Source of the DNA: Clostridia bacterium
GTDB taxonomy: Bacteria; Bacillota; Clostridia; TANB77; CAG-508
DNA length: 64,000 nucleotides
Reading direction: 5' to 3'
NCBI GenBank assembly: GCA_900759475.1
Contig: CAAEVK010000008.1
Location: 8,789-72,788, forward strand
Shown here: positions 1 through 8,802 of the stretch, piece by piece
Layout of the letters: each line of letters begins with the position of its first letter
Position numbering within the stretch: the stretch's first letter is position 1
Program-made: the position numbers and the translations under genes
Notes under the pieces: generated by a model
Told to the model about the DNA's origin: nothing
The model's database searches: none
What the model saw: only the letters and a program-made list of their open reading frames with translations

Positions 1-267
1 ATTAACAATAGTTCATTCATTTCTAGCAAATTATTTAATTCGTTCTGCAATTTTTTATATTTATCTTGTTTATTTTGTAGTCTTTTTAATTTTGTTAAAA
101 TAATACTTGCATTTTCGGTATTATTCCAAAAACCTTCTTCCAAAGTTTTATTATGCAAATCTTGTATTTCTTTTTTTAAACCAATAATGTCAAAGAGATT
201 CACCTACACCTTCTAACCTTGACTTTAGTTCTACTAATTTACGTTTATTTTCTTCTAGTTCAATCAT
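1..267 (-). CDS. prfB: Peptide chain release factor 2, N-terminal part, with programmed +1 frameshift
   Basis: RF2 terminates translation at UGA and UAA. The reading starts at ATG 265-267 behind an AAGGAGAG ribosome site and gives MIELEENKRKLVELKSRLEG, typical of the RF2 N-terminus. After 25 codons it meets CTT TGA C (TGA at 190-192). Shifting +1 to read GAC continues in a helical RF2 domain 1 (LDIIGLKKEIQDLHNKTLEE and onwards) to the window edge. This is the classical autoregulatory RF2 site: scarce RF2 lets ribosomes shift and make more RF2. A GGTGTAGGTG purine-rich stretch sits just upstream, where the internal Shine-Dalgarno element is expected. The gene is cut by the window start, so the GGQ domain is not visible. 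Identity is firm from the N-terminal sequence plus the site. Confidence 0.9.
189..198 (-). promoter_or_regulatory. RF2 UGA frameshift site (CTT TGA C)
   Basis: Coding strand reads TCT CTT TGA C. The in-frame UGA is bypassed by a +1 slip of the leucine codon CUU to UUU, as in most bacterial prfB genes. It is distinct from the CGG sites elsewhere in the window. Confidence 0.88.
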
Positions 268-293
268 TTTTTTCACTCTCCTTATTAGGTTTA

Positions 294-322
294 ATCATAC
301 TATATTTTAAAATAAATATCAA
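294..322 (-). promoter_or_regulatory. Promoter of prfB
   Basis: On the minus strand TTGATA (317-322) and TATGAT (294-299) are separated by 17 bases, a near-consensus housekeeping promoter about 25 bases before the prfB start codon. Confidence 0.6.
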
Positions 323-434
323 ATTAAAATTGACACAAAAAATGCAATTTGATATGGTGTTTGAATTTACTTCTCTTAAAAGAAATATAGTATGTAACAT
401 TTTATCAATTGCATTTTTGAACTCTTTATTTAAT

Positions 435-1685
435 CTACTTTTTTTCTTGCATCCAATTTTTTCCGTCAACGATTCTAGCTACCATCATAGAAGATACAGA
501 ATCTCCTACAGAATTTAGCATAGTTGCCGGTGGATCTATAATCGTTGCAATAATTGTTAAAATTGGTAATGCTGCAACAGGATACCCCATCATTGTAATA
601 ATTAGCATTTCAGAAATTGTTCCACCACCAATTGGTACAGCTGTAATTAATAAGTTAGCTAATAAAGCTATTCCAAGCATTCCCAATATGTCGCCTAGAG
701 TTGACATATTTGTTCCAAACAAGCACACTAAAAACATAATTTTAAACATAGAACCTATAATAGAACCATCTTTGTGAAAACTAGTTCCTAATGGAATTGT
801 TGTTTCCGCAATATCATTTGGTACTCCCATTTTTTTAGTATATTCAACATTAACTGGAATTGTAGCAGCACTTGAACATGTTCCCAATGAGGTTAATGTT
901 GCTGGCAAAACGTTTTTCCAAAATGCTACTACTGCTTTTTTACCTCCAGCTATCCATGCATAAAATGTGTACATTACAAAATAAAATATAAATGCAACTA
1001 ATGTATACATTATAAATGTTTTTAAATATCCTATAGCAATGGATGCGCCAAAATTTCCAACTAAACTTGCAAAATAACATCCTAACCCAATTGGTGCATA
1101 ATACATAATAATTTTTACAACATTCATAATAATTTCATTTGCTGCTATAATAAAATCCATAACAGGTTTTGCTTTTTCCCCTGTTATATTAATTGCAACA
1201 CCAAATATAACAGAAAATACTAGTAATGCAATTATGTTATCTCTTGAAAGTAATTGTGAAAAATCATTGACAGATATTAAACTTACTGTTCTTTCCAAAA
1301 TAGATAGTTCTTCTTTTTCTATTTGTTCTTCCTCTGTCTCTAAAGATGCCTTAATTTGTTCTCCGTCCTCTGGTTCTACCAATTTAATAAAATACGTACT
1401 TACAAAGCCTATTGCTACCGCCAAAATAGATGTTATTAAAAATACAACCACAATAGTAATCATTACTTTTCCTAGTCTTTTAGGTTGCTTCATTTTTCCA
1501 ATTGATGTAGTAATGTTTAAAAAAATAAGGGGTACAATTACGACCAGTAATAAATTTAAGAACAAATCTCCAAAAGGACTTAAAATAGCTGCTTTTTCTT
1601 GAAATATAATTCCTGCAATAGCACCAACAATAATTGCAGCCAAAAGAATTATTGTTGATTTGTAATTTAATAAAAATTTTTTCAT
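435..1685 (-). CDS. Dicarboxylate/amino acid:cation symporter (DAACS/SDF family)
   Basis: A 416-residue integral membrane protein that imports a dicarboxylate or acidic/neutral amino acid together with Na+ or H+. Multiple hydrophobic segments run along its length. The family signature CSSAATIP lies near residue 270, followed by a segment containing IPLGTSFHKDGSII, which is the re-entrant loop region of SstT/GltP-type carriers. An acidic insertion of about 30 residues (EDGEQIKASLETEEEQ) sits near residue 95 between membrane segments. I chose ATG at 1685 because GGAGGCAG precedes it; a longer reading to 1715 has no ribosome site. It stands alone with its own promoter. The substrate cannot be told from sequence. 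Confidence 0.85.
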   Translation of the reverse strand: MKKFLLNYKSTIILLAAIIVGAIAGIIFQEKAAILSPFGDLFLNLLLVVIVPLIFLNITTSIGKMKQPKRLGKVMITIVVVFLITSILAVAIGFVSTYFIKLVEPEDGEQIKASLETEEEQIEKEELSILERTVSLISVNDFSQLLSRDNIIALLVFSVIFGVAINITGEKAKPVMDFIIAANEIIMNVVKIIMYYAPIGLGCYFASLVGNFGASIAIGYLKTFIMYTLVAFIFYFVMYTFYAWIAGGKKAVVAFWKNVLPATLTSLGTCSSAATIPVNVEYTKKMGVPNDIAETTIPLGTSFHKDGSIIGSMFKIMFLVCLFGTNMSTLGDILGMLGIALLANLLITAVPIGGGTISEMLIITMMGYPVAALPILTIIATIIDPPATMLNSVGDSVSSMMVARIVDGKNWMQEKK

Positions 1686-1746
1686 AATACTGCCTCCTAA
1701 ACGGTTTGGCAACAAGAACCATAGTTATGCTTCTTGAATTTGTTTT

Positions 1747-1775
1747 ATTATATAGTATATTTTTAAATTTGACAA
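1747..1775 (-). promoter_or_regulatory. Promoter of the symporter gene
   Basis: Minus strand TTGTCA (1770-1775), 17-base spacer, TATAAT (1747-1752), about 60 bases before the symporter start. Confidence 0.65.
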
Positions 1776-1921
1776 TATATGAAAAAATTTTTATCCAATA
1801 TTATGAAAGAAATGTGAAAAGAAAAATTTAAATATGAAAATATTAAGAAATTAGTTAAAACTAATGGTAATAAAGGAAAATTAGAATTAAATATAGATTA
1901 GTTATATTAAAAAACACAGTA
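1776..1921. other. Intergenic stretch without a recognisable gene
   Basis: The gap between the symporter and the surface protein (1686-2032) holds the symporter promoter and a terminator. In the rest, plus-strand 1828-1900 has an open frame (KYENIKKLVKTNGNKGKLEL) without start codon or ribosome site. It may be a decayed gene end; nothing else is supported. Confidence 0.4.
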
Positions 1922-1975
1922 AAAAAACTATACAAATTTGCTCAATTTTACTTGAAAATTTTTGTATAGTTTTTT
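1922..1975 (-). terminator. Terminator after the surface protein gene
   Basis: A 15-base inverted repeat (AAAAAACTATACAAA / TTTGTATAGTTTTTT) with a 24-base loop lies 57 bases after the stop at 2033. The T-rich arm ends the minus-strand transcript. Confidence 0.6.
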
Positions 1976-2032
1976 ATACAATTATAGTATTTTTTCAGTT
2001 TATGCAAAAATATTTACATTCCAGAGTCTCCT

Positions 2033-2165
2033 CTAAATTGCAACTACGCGGAAACCATTGCGACGGTTATATTCCCACGTGCGAGAGAAGCAGAACACTC
2101 CACCATTGGAACTGTAGTCGAAATCGCCTCCACGCACGAAAAAAGGAATAGTCAAGGAAGGAAAA
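2033..2165 (-). repeat. Candidate DGR variable region (VR)
   Basis: The 3' end of the lectin-like gene switches from T/A-ending to mainly C-ending codons and to much higher GC, inside the ligand-binding end of the predicted C-type-lectin fold. This matches adenine-directed mutagenesis of AAC codons in known DGRs. The template repeat would have to lie outside this window. Confidence 0.5.
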
Positions 2166-4642
2166 CATGCAAAATCTGCATTCCAGCTACTGTTGTATTG
2201 ACTCCCATCTCCTTTGCTACTTGTTTCGTATATTGCATCTCCATATACATCTTTGTTTGCTTCATAATTGGTTTGTCTATCTTCTGCACTCTCTGTTGCT
2301 CCATTTCCTGCATATTGTTCTATATATTTTGCCGGCTTTGTTTTCATGGTTGTTATATAATTAGTTGTTCCATTCGTTAAAAAGCTTGCCATGCATTCAA
2401 AACTGCCTCCACTCATATCATATATTCCATAAATGTTTCTTGTGGTGCTTGCTTTTACTCCATTAGTTGTATTATATCGATAATATGTTCTTGTAAATTC
2501 TTCTCCCAATGTTCCATTTGGGCCTCCTCCATTGGCTACTAAATTTACATTATTGTATTTTATAGTAATACTGTCTCCATTATTTACTTTACTTCCTTTT
2601 TGTACTTTTGAATAATAAGTTGTTCTAGTATACCTTGTTTCTCCCACCATTCCAGTTAATGTGGTGCTGTAATTTTCCATTCCATATGCACTAGCTGAAT
2701 TCTCATAAATATATCCTTCTGTATAAGGGTTATTCCATATACCACTTTCTGCATCTGTTCCTTGTTTGTTTCCATATTTACTTTGGGTTAAATATGCTAC
2801 TGCTCCCCATTGGCTATTTTTCATCATCATGGTATCTGTTTGACTAGTTAATCCATGAATATTTCCTGTATCGTTCATTGCTTGGCATACATCATACATG
2901 GTTGTTACTTCTGTCCATCTCCAACTTGTTACATTTGGGCGGATTGTTACATCTTGTGTTGTTCCATCTCCTAAGCCTTTTTTTAAATTCTCATTTGAAC
3001 TTTCTGTTATTCCTTCATTATTATATGGGCTACTTGCATTACTACTTTCAAATTTTCCTACCCACATCCCTGTTATTTCTTCTCCTATGTTACTTGCTGT
3101 AAAGGCTGGGTGTACTACATATTTGTTTCCATTGGTTAGAGCATTTGTATTACTTTGTCTTACTGCTGTTCCTCCTTCGTAAGTGTCTCCTGCTCCATTT
3201 AAGAATTTAATGTCTATTTCTCCTGTTCCATTGGCTGCTGCATGATATCCATTATTTATTTTATATGCATATCTTGGTATCCATACAAACATTGCTAATA
3301 TATCTTCTTCTGCTATTAGCGTTCCTTCTGCTGAACTTTGGTATTCTGCTCTCGTTTTTGTTCCATTTTCTTTTACAGTTACTACATTTGCCCATTCTTT
3401 TTGAGTTTCGTGATAATTATACCAATTATCTTTACTAGCATCTGCTTTTTTCCACCCGTTATCGTAATATACGGGTATCATCCCTTCTTTTACTAATGGT
3501 GGGTTTACTGTTTCTTTTGGTGTTTCTTTTACTGTTTTTTGGCTAGTTTTATAATTGTTTTCTATTTCTTTGGCTGTTAGTGCTTGGTTATATATTCTTA
3601 CTCCATATATTTTTCCTTTTAGGCTGGTTTCCCCTGTTCTTGAATCTCTTCCTATCCACACATTTAGCCAGTCGTAGTTATAATTTCCTATTTCTGCTTC
3701 TGTGCTTGTAAAAACTTGTTCTCCGTTTACATAAATAAAAATCTGATTTGTTTCGTGTTGAAATACATAACTAATTTGATATGTTTCTTGATTGTTTGTA
3801 ATTATATTTCTAGTTCTTTTGTCTATTGCTCCATTATTTATATACGCTCTTAATGCATTGTTGACATCTTTTTCATAATTGATACTGTTAGCTGTAGAAA
3901 AATTACCAATAAATATATCTCTTGCTGATAATTCGTCCATTTGTGTTAGGATTTCTATCGTATTGTTATTTTTAAAAATATCTTTTAATTTGTTCCCAAG
4001 GTAAATTCCATCGTCTACTCCGTCTAGTCCTATTGCTCCATATTGCCATCCACTTCTTGAATGATATAGTATGTTTTCTAGGCTTCCATCATTGCTATTT
4101 CCGCTTAAGTCTTTCCAAGTAGATGTATACATATCATGACCATTCCCTGTATTGTTGTTTCCTTCATATTGCAATATTAATCCTTCGTATTTATATCCTT
4201 CTTTTGTTACAGGGTATGTATAACCATCTTTATAATAATAGTATGTTTCTTCTGGTTTGCTAGTATCTTTTATTTTTATTGTTTTTCCTGCTGTGTCAAA
4301 CTGATATTGGCTTAAATTTAATATTCCATTATAACTTAATTCTAAATTGTTTCTTAATATATATTGTGCTGTTTCAGAAAATACATATGTTTTGCTTTCT
4401 TCTGGTATATTTATTTTTTCTCCTGTTCCTATTTTTTCTAATTGTTCTACAGTATATATAGATATTCTATTAATAGCATTTTGTGTTTCATTCTGACTAT
4501 ATATTTCTTGCACTTCTTCTCCTAATTCTAATTGTGTTTCTCTTTTTACTGAAGTTAAAATTAGTATTCCCATAAGGAATGTAATAAAAAATAATCCCGC
4601 AATTAGAACAAATAAAGTTGCAACTCCTTTTTCGCTTTTCAT
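2033..4642 (-). CDS. Pilin-like anchored surface protein with LamG and C-type-lectin/FGE-like C-terminus, putative DGR target
   Basis: An 869-residue protein. The N-terminus (MKSEKGVATLFVLIAGLFF) has one hydrophobic segment at about 8-30 preceded by Lys-Gly, like a prepilin or signal anchor. Residues about 180-360 form a LamG/concanavalin-like domain (GLDGVDDGIYLGN, YVNGEQVF, KGKIYGVRIYNQAL). Residues about 450-869 resemble the formylglycine-generating-enzyme/C-type-lectin fold, ending VRGGDFDYSSNGG...NGFRVVAI. The last ~130 bases are clearly GC-richer than the rest of the gene and use runs of C-ending codons (GAT TTC GAC TAC AGT TCC), as in variable regions of diversity-generating retroelements. 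No reverse transcriptase or template repeat is in the window. Likely an exported adhesin or ligand-binding protein; the ligand is unknown. Confidence 0.7.
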   Translation of the reverse strand: MKSEKGVATLFVLIAGLFFITFLMGILILTSVKRETQLELGEEVQEIYSQNETQNAINRISIYTVEQLEKIGTGEKINIPEESKTYVFSETAQYILRNNLELSYNGILNLSQYQFDTAGKTIKIKDTSKPEETYYYYKDGYTYPVTKEGYKYEGLILQYEGNNNTGNGHDMYTSTWKDLSGNSNDGSLENILYHSRSGWQYGAIGLDGVDDGIYLGNKLKDIFKNNNTIEILTQMDELSARDIFIGNFSTANSINYEKDVNNALRAYINNGAIDKRTRNIITNNQETYQISYVFQHETNQIFIYVNGEQVFTSTEAEIGNYNYDWLNVWIGRDSRTGETSLKGKIYGVRIYNQALTAKEIENNYKTSQKTVKETPKETVNPPLVKEGMIPVYYDNGWKKADASKDNWYNYHETQKEWANVVTVKENGTKTRAEYQSSAEGTLIAEEDILAMFVWIPRYAYKINNGYHAAANGTGEIDIKFLNGAGDTYEGGTAVRQSNTNALTNGNKYVVHPAFTASNIGEEITGMWVGKFESSNASSPYNNEGITESSNENLKKGLGDGTTQDVTIRPNVTSWRWTEVTTMYDVCQAMNDTGNIHGLTSQTDTMMMKNSQWGAVAYLTQSKYGNKQGTDAESGIWNNPYTEGYIYENSASAYGMENYSTTLTGMVGETRYTRTTYYSKVQKGSKVNNGDSITIKYNNVNLVANGGGPNGTLGEEFTRTYYRYNTTNGVKASTTRNIYGIYDMSGGSFECMASFLTNGTTNYITTMKTKPAKYIEQYAGNGATESAEDRQTNYEANKDVYGDAIYETSSKGDGSQYNSSWNADFACFPSLTIPFFVRGGDFDYSSNGGVFCFSRTWEYNRRNGFRVVAI

Positions 4643-4693
4643 TTGTTTTTCCTCTCTTTCTATTTTTTTATGAAATTATTTATTTTTCTATAC

Positions 4694-4730
4694 AATAAAA
4701 TATCTGTATTGCCTATACAGATATTTTATT
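4694..4730 (-). terminator. Terminator after the coiled-coil gene
   Basis: A perfect 16-base inverted repeat AATAAAATATCTGTAT / ATACAGATATTTTATT with a 5-base loop, 60 bases after the stop at 4791. Confidence 0.65.
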
Positions 4731-4790
4731 ATTTTTCTTTATAAAAATCAAGGATATTTCAAACTTTTCCTTATTATAACATTTTTTTCA

Positions 4791-5189
4791 TTACTGTGCC
4801 ATTCTTTTGTCAATATGAATACACATATCAGATATAATTTCTGATACTTCTGTTACAATTTCTTCTTTTACTTTATCTATTTTTGCATCTAGTCTTTTTA
4901 CCTCTTGTTTTAACTCGTCTACATCTCTCCTTAATTCTTTTTGGCCCTGCTTTAACTCGTCTACATCTTTTCTTAATTCTTTTTGCCCTTGTTTTAAGTC
5001 GTCTACATCTTTTCTTAATTCCTTTTGCCCTTGTTTTAATTCATTTACACATTTTGTTAGTTCTTCTTGTCCTTGCACTAAATTTTGTAAAATTTCTTGC
5101 ATATTCATCATATTTTGTTGCATTTGTAACATTGTCTGCATCATCATATTTTGACTAGATAAAATTTGTTCTTCTAAATTAGTATTCAT
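4791..5189 (-). CDS. Tandem-repeat coiled-coil protein
   Basis: A 132-residue protein of unknown function. The N-terminal third is Met/Gln-rich (MMMQTMLQMQQNMMNMQEIL). The middle carries about 3.5 copies of a 14-residue unit, LKQGQKELRKDVDE, at residues ~50-97, encoded by 42-base DNA repeats. Two heptads per unit predict a parallel coiled coil. No signal peptide or membrane segment is seen. It resembles short Firmicutes coiled-coil proteins encoded near surface proteins. The start is ATG at 5189 behind AAGGAGG. It is transcribed in the same direction as the downstream surface-protein gene but is separated from it by a terminator. Confidence 0.65.
   Translation of the reverse strand: MNTNLEEQILSSQNMMMQTMLQMQQNMMNMQEILQNLVQGQEELTKCVNELKQGQKELRKDVDDLKQGQKELRKDVDELKQGQKELRRDVDELKQEVKRLDAKIDKVKEEIVTEVSEIISDMCIHIDKRMAQ
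4900..5045 (-). repeat. 42-base tandem repeats encoding coiled-coil heptads
   Basis: About 3.5 imperfect 42-base units encode LKQGQKELRKDVDE. Neighbouring units differ at few positions (KD/RD, DD/DE), so copy number could change by slippage or recombination. Confidence 0.7.
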
Positions 5190-5281
5190 TACTTTTTCCT
5201 CCTTATTAAATATAATAATGCCCCCTTAATTTTCTTTATTCTATCATTTTTTTATAAAGTTGTCAATTGTTTTTGGCAATT

Positions 5282-6517
5282 TTACAAATTATTTTTTATC
5301 CATTTTATTCTTTCTTCTCTTAATTTTTTCTTAAACTTTACCCCTTTTACTTCTTTATAATTAGCTTTTATTAGTTTCCCATTTACCTGTTTAATTAATT
5401 CATTTCCTATTTTTGCAAAATTAAAATTATTGTTTTTTTGTCTATTAGTATAGTCGCATTGTATGACAATTTCCATTCCATCTAATTCCAAAACTGACTT
5501 ATCTATTTTTTCTATAAAATCTACTTGTTTAGAAGGTTTCATTTTTAAAAATTTTCCTGCACGCATATGTTCTATAGTTGCTATTAGCCCTGATTCTTTC
5601 CATTTTTTAGGTACTCCAATTCTATCAGATAAGTTTTTTACTAATATAATTCCATTTTTGTCATGTCCATAATGATGTGGCAAAATTTCTTTTGGTGTAC
5701 TTGCTTTTCCTAAATCATGTACTAATACAGCATATCGTATTGCTAATTGATTTGTTAATTTAGCTGATTTATCTAAAGCCAACATAGTATGGCAGAAAAC
5801 GTCTCCTTCTGGATGGTATTGTATTGGTTGTGGTATACTAATTAAGTCATTAATTTCTTTAAAATGCACATCTAATACATTCGCTTTCTTTAATACTTCA
5901 AAAAATATAGATGGTTTTGTAGACGTAATTGCTTTTTTTAATTCTTCATATACTCTTTCTTTTGGTAAAGTTATTAATTCTTTTTTTAAACTATTCATTA
6001 ACTTTATTGTATTTTCTTCTACTAAAAATTGCAAAGTACTTGCAAACCTTGCTACTCTATATACTCTTAATGGGTCTTCTCTAAAAGCATTTGTAGTTGC
6101 TCTTATTATTTTATTTTCAATATCTTGTTTAGCATGAAAAGGATCTATTATTTCCCCTGTTAAAACATCTTGTGCAATTGCATTAATAGTAATATCTCTT
6201 CTTGCTAAATCTTCTTGAATTGTAATTTCTTTTCCTGTTTTTATTTGAAATTGCTTATGACCTATACCTATTTTGTATTCTTTTCTTGCTAATGCAATTT
6301 CATAGCCTTTCAAGTCAAACACTGCAAAAAACTTTCCTCTTTTTTTGGCCTCTGGAAATAAATTGCAGAACTCTTCTTGGGTCAATCCTGTTACGCAATA
6401 GTCATAATCTTGTATTTCTTGTTTTAATATTTTGTCTCTTACTGCCCCTCCAACTAAATATATATTTCCACCATTGGCTTTTATTTTATTTGCAATTTGA
6501 ATAATATCTTGCATCAT
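5282..6517 (-). CDS. cca: CCA tRNA nucleotidyltransferase / poly(A) polymerase family, with HD domain
   Basis: A 411-residue protein that adds or repairs the 3' CCA of tRNAs. The nucleotidyltransferase head is clear: LVGGAVRDKIL near residue 22, then DYDYCVTG carrying the two metal-binding aspartates. RDITINAIA and EDPLRVYRVARFAS follow as the ATP/CTP-selecting and neck motifs. An HD-type segment (AVLVHDLGKAS) lies near residue 262, and the C-terminus is basic for tRNA binding. Start at ATG 6517 behind GGGAG; the next codon is also ATG and could be the real start. It sits downstream of ligA and a small gene, all on the minus strand. Confidence 0.88.
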   Translation of the reverse strand: MMQDIIQIANKIKANGGNIYLVGGAVRDKILKQEIQDYDYCVTGLTQEEFCNLFPEAKKRGKFFAVFDLKGYEIALARKEYKIGIGHKQFQIKTGKEITIQEDLARRDITINAIAQDVLTGEIIDPFHAKQDIENKIIRATTNAFREDPLRVYRVARFASTLQFLVEENTIKLMNSLKKELITLPKERVYEELKKAITSTKPSIFFEVLKKANVLDVHFKEINDLISIPQPIQYHPEGDVFCHTMLALDKSAKLTNQLAIRYAVLVHDLGKASTPKEILPHHYGHDKNGIILVKNLSDRIGVPKKWKESGLIATIEHMRAGKFLKMKPSKQVDFIEKIDKSVLELDGMEIVIQCDYTNRQKNNNFNFAKIGNELIKQVNGKLIKANYKEVKGVKFKKKLREERIKWIKNNL

Positions 6518-6553
6518 TTTCTCCCTTATTTAATTCCTGTTCTTATAGTACAT

Positions 6554-6784
6554 TTAGGATTTATACTCAAATTCCTCCATAAAAGGAAACATTTCTTTTA
6601 ATGCTTTATCAGATATTAAGTTTAAACGTGCATGTGGGCTTTTTTCTTTTATTGTAATTAATTCTTGGGAATAACAATTATCTGATACCTTGTATATTAA
6701 ATATCGATTCTGATTATAATTAAAATACAGTCCAAAACCATTATTTAAATCTTTTCTCATCTTTTCTAAAGTATAATTTTCCAT
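6554..6784 (-). CDS. Small protein of unknown function downstream of ligA
   Basis: 76 residues beginning MENYTLEKMRKDLNNGFGLY and ending EEFEYKS. No motif, membrane segment or metal-binding pattern is recognised; aromatic residues are frequent (FGLYFNYNQNRYLIYKV). Its start codon directly abuts the stop of ligA (6785), and AGGAG lies inside the ligA end, so translational coupling with ligA is likely. Composition and codon use match the neighbouring native genes. It may be a small regulatory or nucleic-acid-associated protein, but nothing in the sequence decides this. Confidence 0.6.
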   Translation of the reverse strand: MENYTLEKMRKDLNNGFGLYFNYNQNRYLIYKVSDNCYSQELITIKEKSPHARLNLISDKALKEMFPFMEEFEYKS

Positions 6785-8782
6785 TTATTCTCCTATCATT
6801 TCAATAAATTCTTTTTCGCTAATAATTGTTACTCCTAAATTTTGTGCTTTGGTTAGTTTACTTCCCGCTTCTTCTCCAGCTAATACATAACTTGTTTTTT
6901 TAGAAACCGTACTAGAAGTTTTTCCTCCGTATTTTTCTATTAAATCTTGTGCTTCTTCTCTTGTATATTTTTCTAAAGCTCCTGTTAATACAAATGTCTT
7001 TCCTGCAAATCTTTCATCCACACTTTCCTCTATAGCTTTCATATTAACTCCTGATTTTTGTAATTTTTTAATTAAATCCTTGGTTTGTTCTTGTTGAAAA
7101 AAGCAATAAATACTATCTGCAATAACAGGTCCAATATCCTCAATTAAACTAAGCTCTTCATAAGTGGCTTTCATCAAATTATGGATTGTCTTATATTTTT
7201 TTGCCAATAATTTAGATGTTTTATTTCCTGTATGTCTAATTCCAAAGGCATTAATTAGTTTTGCTAAATCATTATTCTTGCTTTTTTCTATTGCTTCTAT
7301 TAAATTGCTAGCAAATTTTTGTCCATTCTTTTTTAAAGATGCAATATCCTCAATCTTTAAAGTATATAAATCCGCAATATTATGAATAAGTCCTTTCTCA
7401 ATTAGTTGCTCTACAATAGATAGTCCTAATCCTGTAATATCCATCCCTTCTTTAGAAGCAAAATGTGCAATGCTTCTTAATTGTACTGCTTTACATTCTA
7501 TGCCAATACATCTTCTAACTGCTTCTCCCTCTTCTCTAATTGCTGCCCCTCCACATACAGGACAAGTATCTGGCATAATAAATTCTTTTTCTTGACCAGT
7601 TCTTTTTTTCTTAACCACACCAACAACTTCTGGTATAACATCTCCTGCTTTTTGGATAATGACAGTATCTCCTATTTTTAAATCTTTTTCTTTTATAAAA
7701 TCCTCATTATGAAGAGTTGTTTTAGAAATAGTAGATCCGGCAACTTTTACAGGCTCTAATATTGCCATTGGTGTTATTGCTCCTGTTCTTCCTACTTGAC
7801 AAATAATATCTTTTAGAATTGTTTCTTTTTTTTCAGGTGGGTATTTATAAGCAATTGCCCATCGTGGCGTTTTAAAAGTACTTCCCATCTTTTCTCTTAA
7901 TTCTAAATTATCTACTTTAATAACAGCTCCATCAATTCCAAAAGTTAATTGTTCCCTTTGTTCTCCAATTTTTTCGATTTCCTCTATAGCTTCTTCTATG
8001 TCATTGCAAAGTACTTTAATAGGATTTATCTGGAAACCTATTTTTTCCAAATAAATAAGGCTTTCATTATGAGAAATAAATGGTATAGAAGTGCATTTTT
8101 GTACATTAAATATATAAATATTTAGTGGCCTTTTGGCTGCAATAGAATTATCTAATTGGCGTAATGAGCCTGCTGCTGCATTACGAGCATTTGCAAAAAG
8201 AGGCTCTTCTAAAATTTCCCTTTCTTCATTTAATTTTTCAAAATCTTTTGTTGCAATAAATACTTCTCCTCGTACTGTAATATCAATTGGCTCCTTTAGT
8301 TTTTTAGGAATGTTATGAATGGTTTTCAAATTATCTGTAACATCTTCTCCAATAATTCCATCTCCTCGAGTTGCTCCTCGAACAAATTCTCCACCTTTAT
8401 ATTCTAATGCTACCGATAATCCATCAATTTTAGTTTCTACTACATATTTTAATGGCAAGTCATATTGACTTGCATATTCTTTCATTCTTTCATCAAAGTT
8501 TCTGAGTTCTTCAAAATTGAAAACATCCTGCAAACTTTGTAGTGGCACTTCATGTTCTACTTTTTCAAAACCTTCTTTTACACTTCCTCCTACTTTCTGT
8601 GTTAACGAATCTACTGTAATTAAATTTGGAAATTGTTTTTCTAAATTTTTTAGTTCATTCATTAACATATCATATTCAAAATCACTAATTTCAGGTGCAT
8701 CATCATCATAATATTTTTTTGCATGATATGCAGTTATTTTATGTAATTCCTCTATTCTCTTTTTTGCTTCTATTTCTTTCAT
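6785..8782 (-). CDS. ligA: NAD-dependent DNA ligase LigA
   Basis: A 665-residue enzyme that seals nicks in replication and repair using NAD+. In order: Ia domain (YHAKKYYDDDAPEISD), adenylation domain with nucleophilic lysine in VETKIDGLSVALEY near residue 113, RGDGIIGEDVT, OB fold (GDTVIIQKAGDVIPEV), and a zinc finger with CPVCGG and two later cysteines (RRCIGIECKAVQ). Helix-hairpin-helix repeats and a C-terminal BRCT domain (FAGKTFVLTGALEKYTREEA) follow. Length is normal. ATG 8782 is chosen because GGAGGT is 4 bases upstream; the first ATG at 8794 lies on the ribosome site. pgsA lies just upstream and shares the strand. Confidence 0.95.
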   Translation of the reverse strand: MKEIEAKKRIEELHKITAYHAKKYYDDDAPEISDFEYDMLMNELKNLEKQFPNLITVDSLTQKVGGSVKEGFEKVEHEVPLQSLQDVFNFEELRNFDERMKEYASQYDLPLKYVVETKIDGLSVALEYKGGEFVRGATRGDGIIGEDVTDNLKTIHNIPKKLKEPIDITVRGEVFIATKDFEKLNEEREILEEPLFANARNAAAGSLRQLDNSIAAKRPLNIYIFNVQKCTSIPFISHNESLIYLEKIGFQINPIKVLCNDIEEAIEEIEKIGEQREQLTFGIDGAVIKVDNLELREKMGSTFKTPRWAIAYKYPPEKKETILKDIICQVGRTGAITPMAILEPVKVAGSTISKTTLHNEDFIKEKDLKIGDTVIIQKAGDVIPEVVGVVKKKRTGQEKEFIMPDTCPVCGGAAIREEGEAVRRCIGIECKAVQLRSIAHFASKEGMDITGLGLSIVEQLIEKGLIHNIADLYTLKIEDIASLKKNGQKFASNLIEAIEKSKNNDLAKLINAFGIRHTGNKTSKLLAKKYKTIHNLMKATYEELSLIEDIGPVIADSIYCFFQQEQTKDLIKKLQKSGVNMKAIEESVDERFAGKTFVLTGALEKYTREEAQDLIEKYGGKTSSTVSKKTSYVLAGEEAGSKLTKAQNLGVTIISEKEFIEMIGE

Positions 8783-8802
8783 TTTAACCTCCATAGGTTT
8801 AT

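Noticed and set aside
219..518. Plus-strand open frame of 99 codons
   Set aside because: It overlaps the prfB start, its promoter and the symporter 3' end on the other strand, has no ribosome site and encodes a low-complexity hydrophobic string. It is an artefact of AT-rich sequence.
1716..5300. A complete diversity-generating retroelement cassette
   Set aside because: No reverse transcriptase, accessory gene or template repeat is visible near the variable-region-like gene; only a target gene can be claimed.
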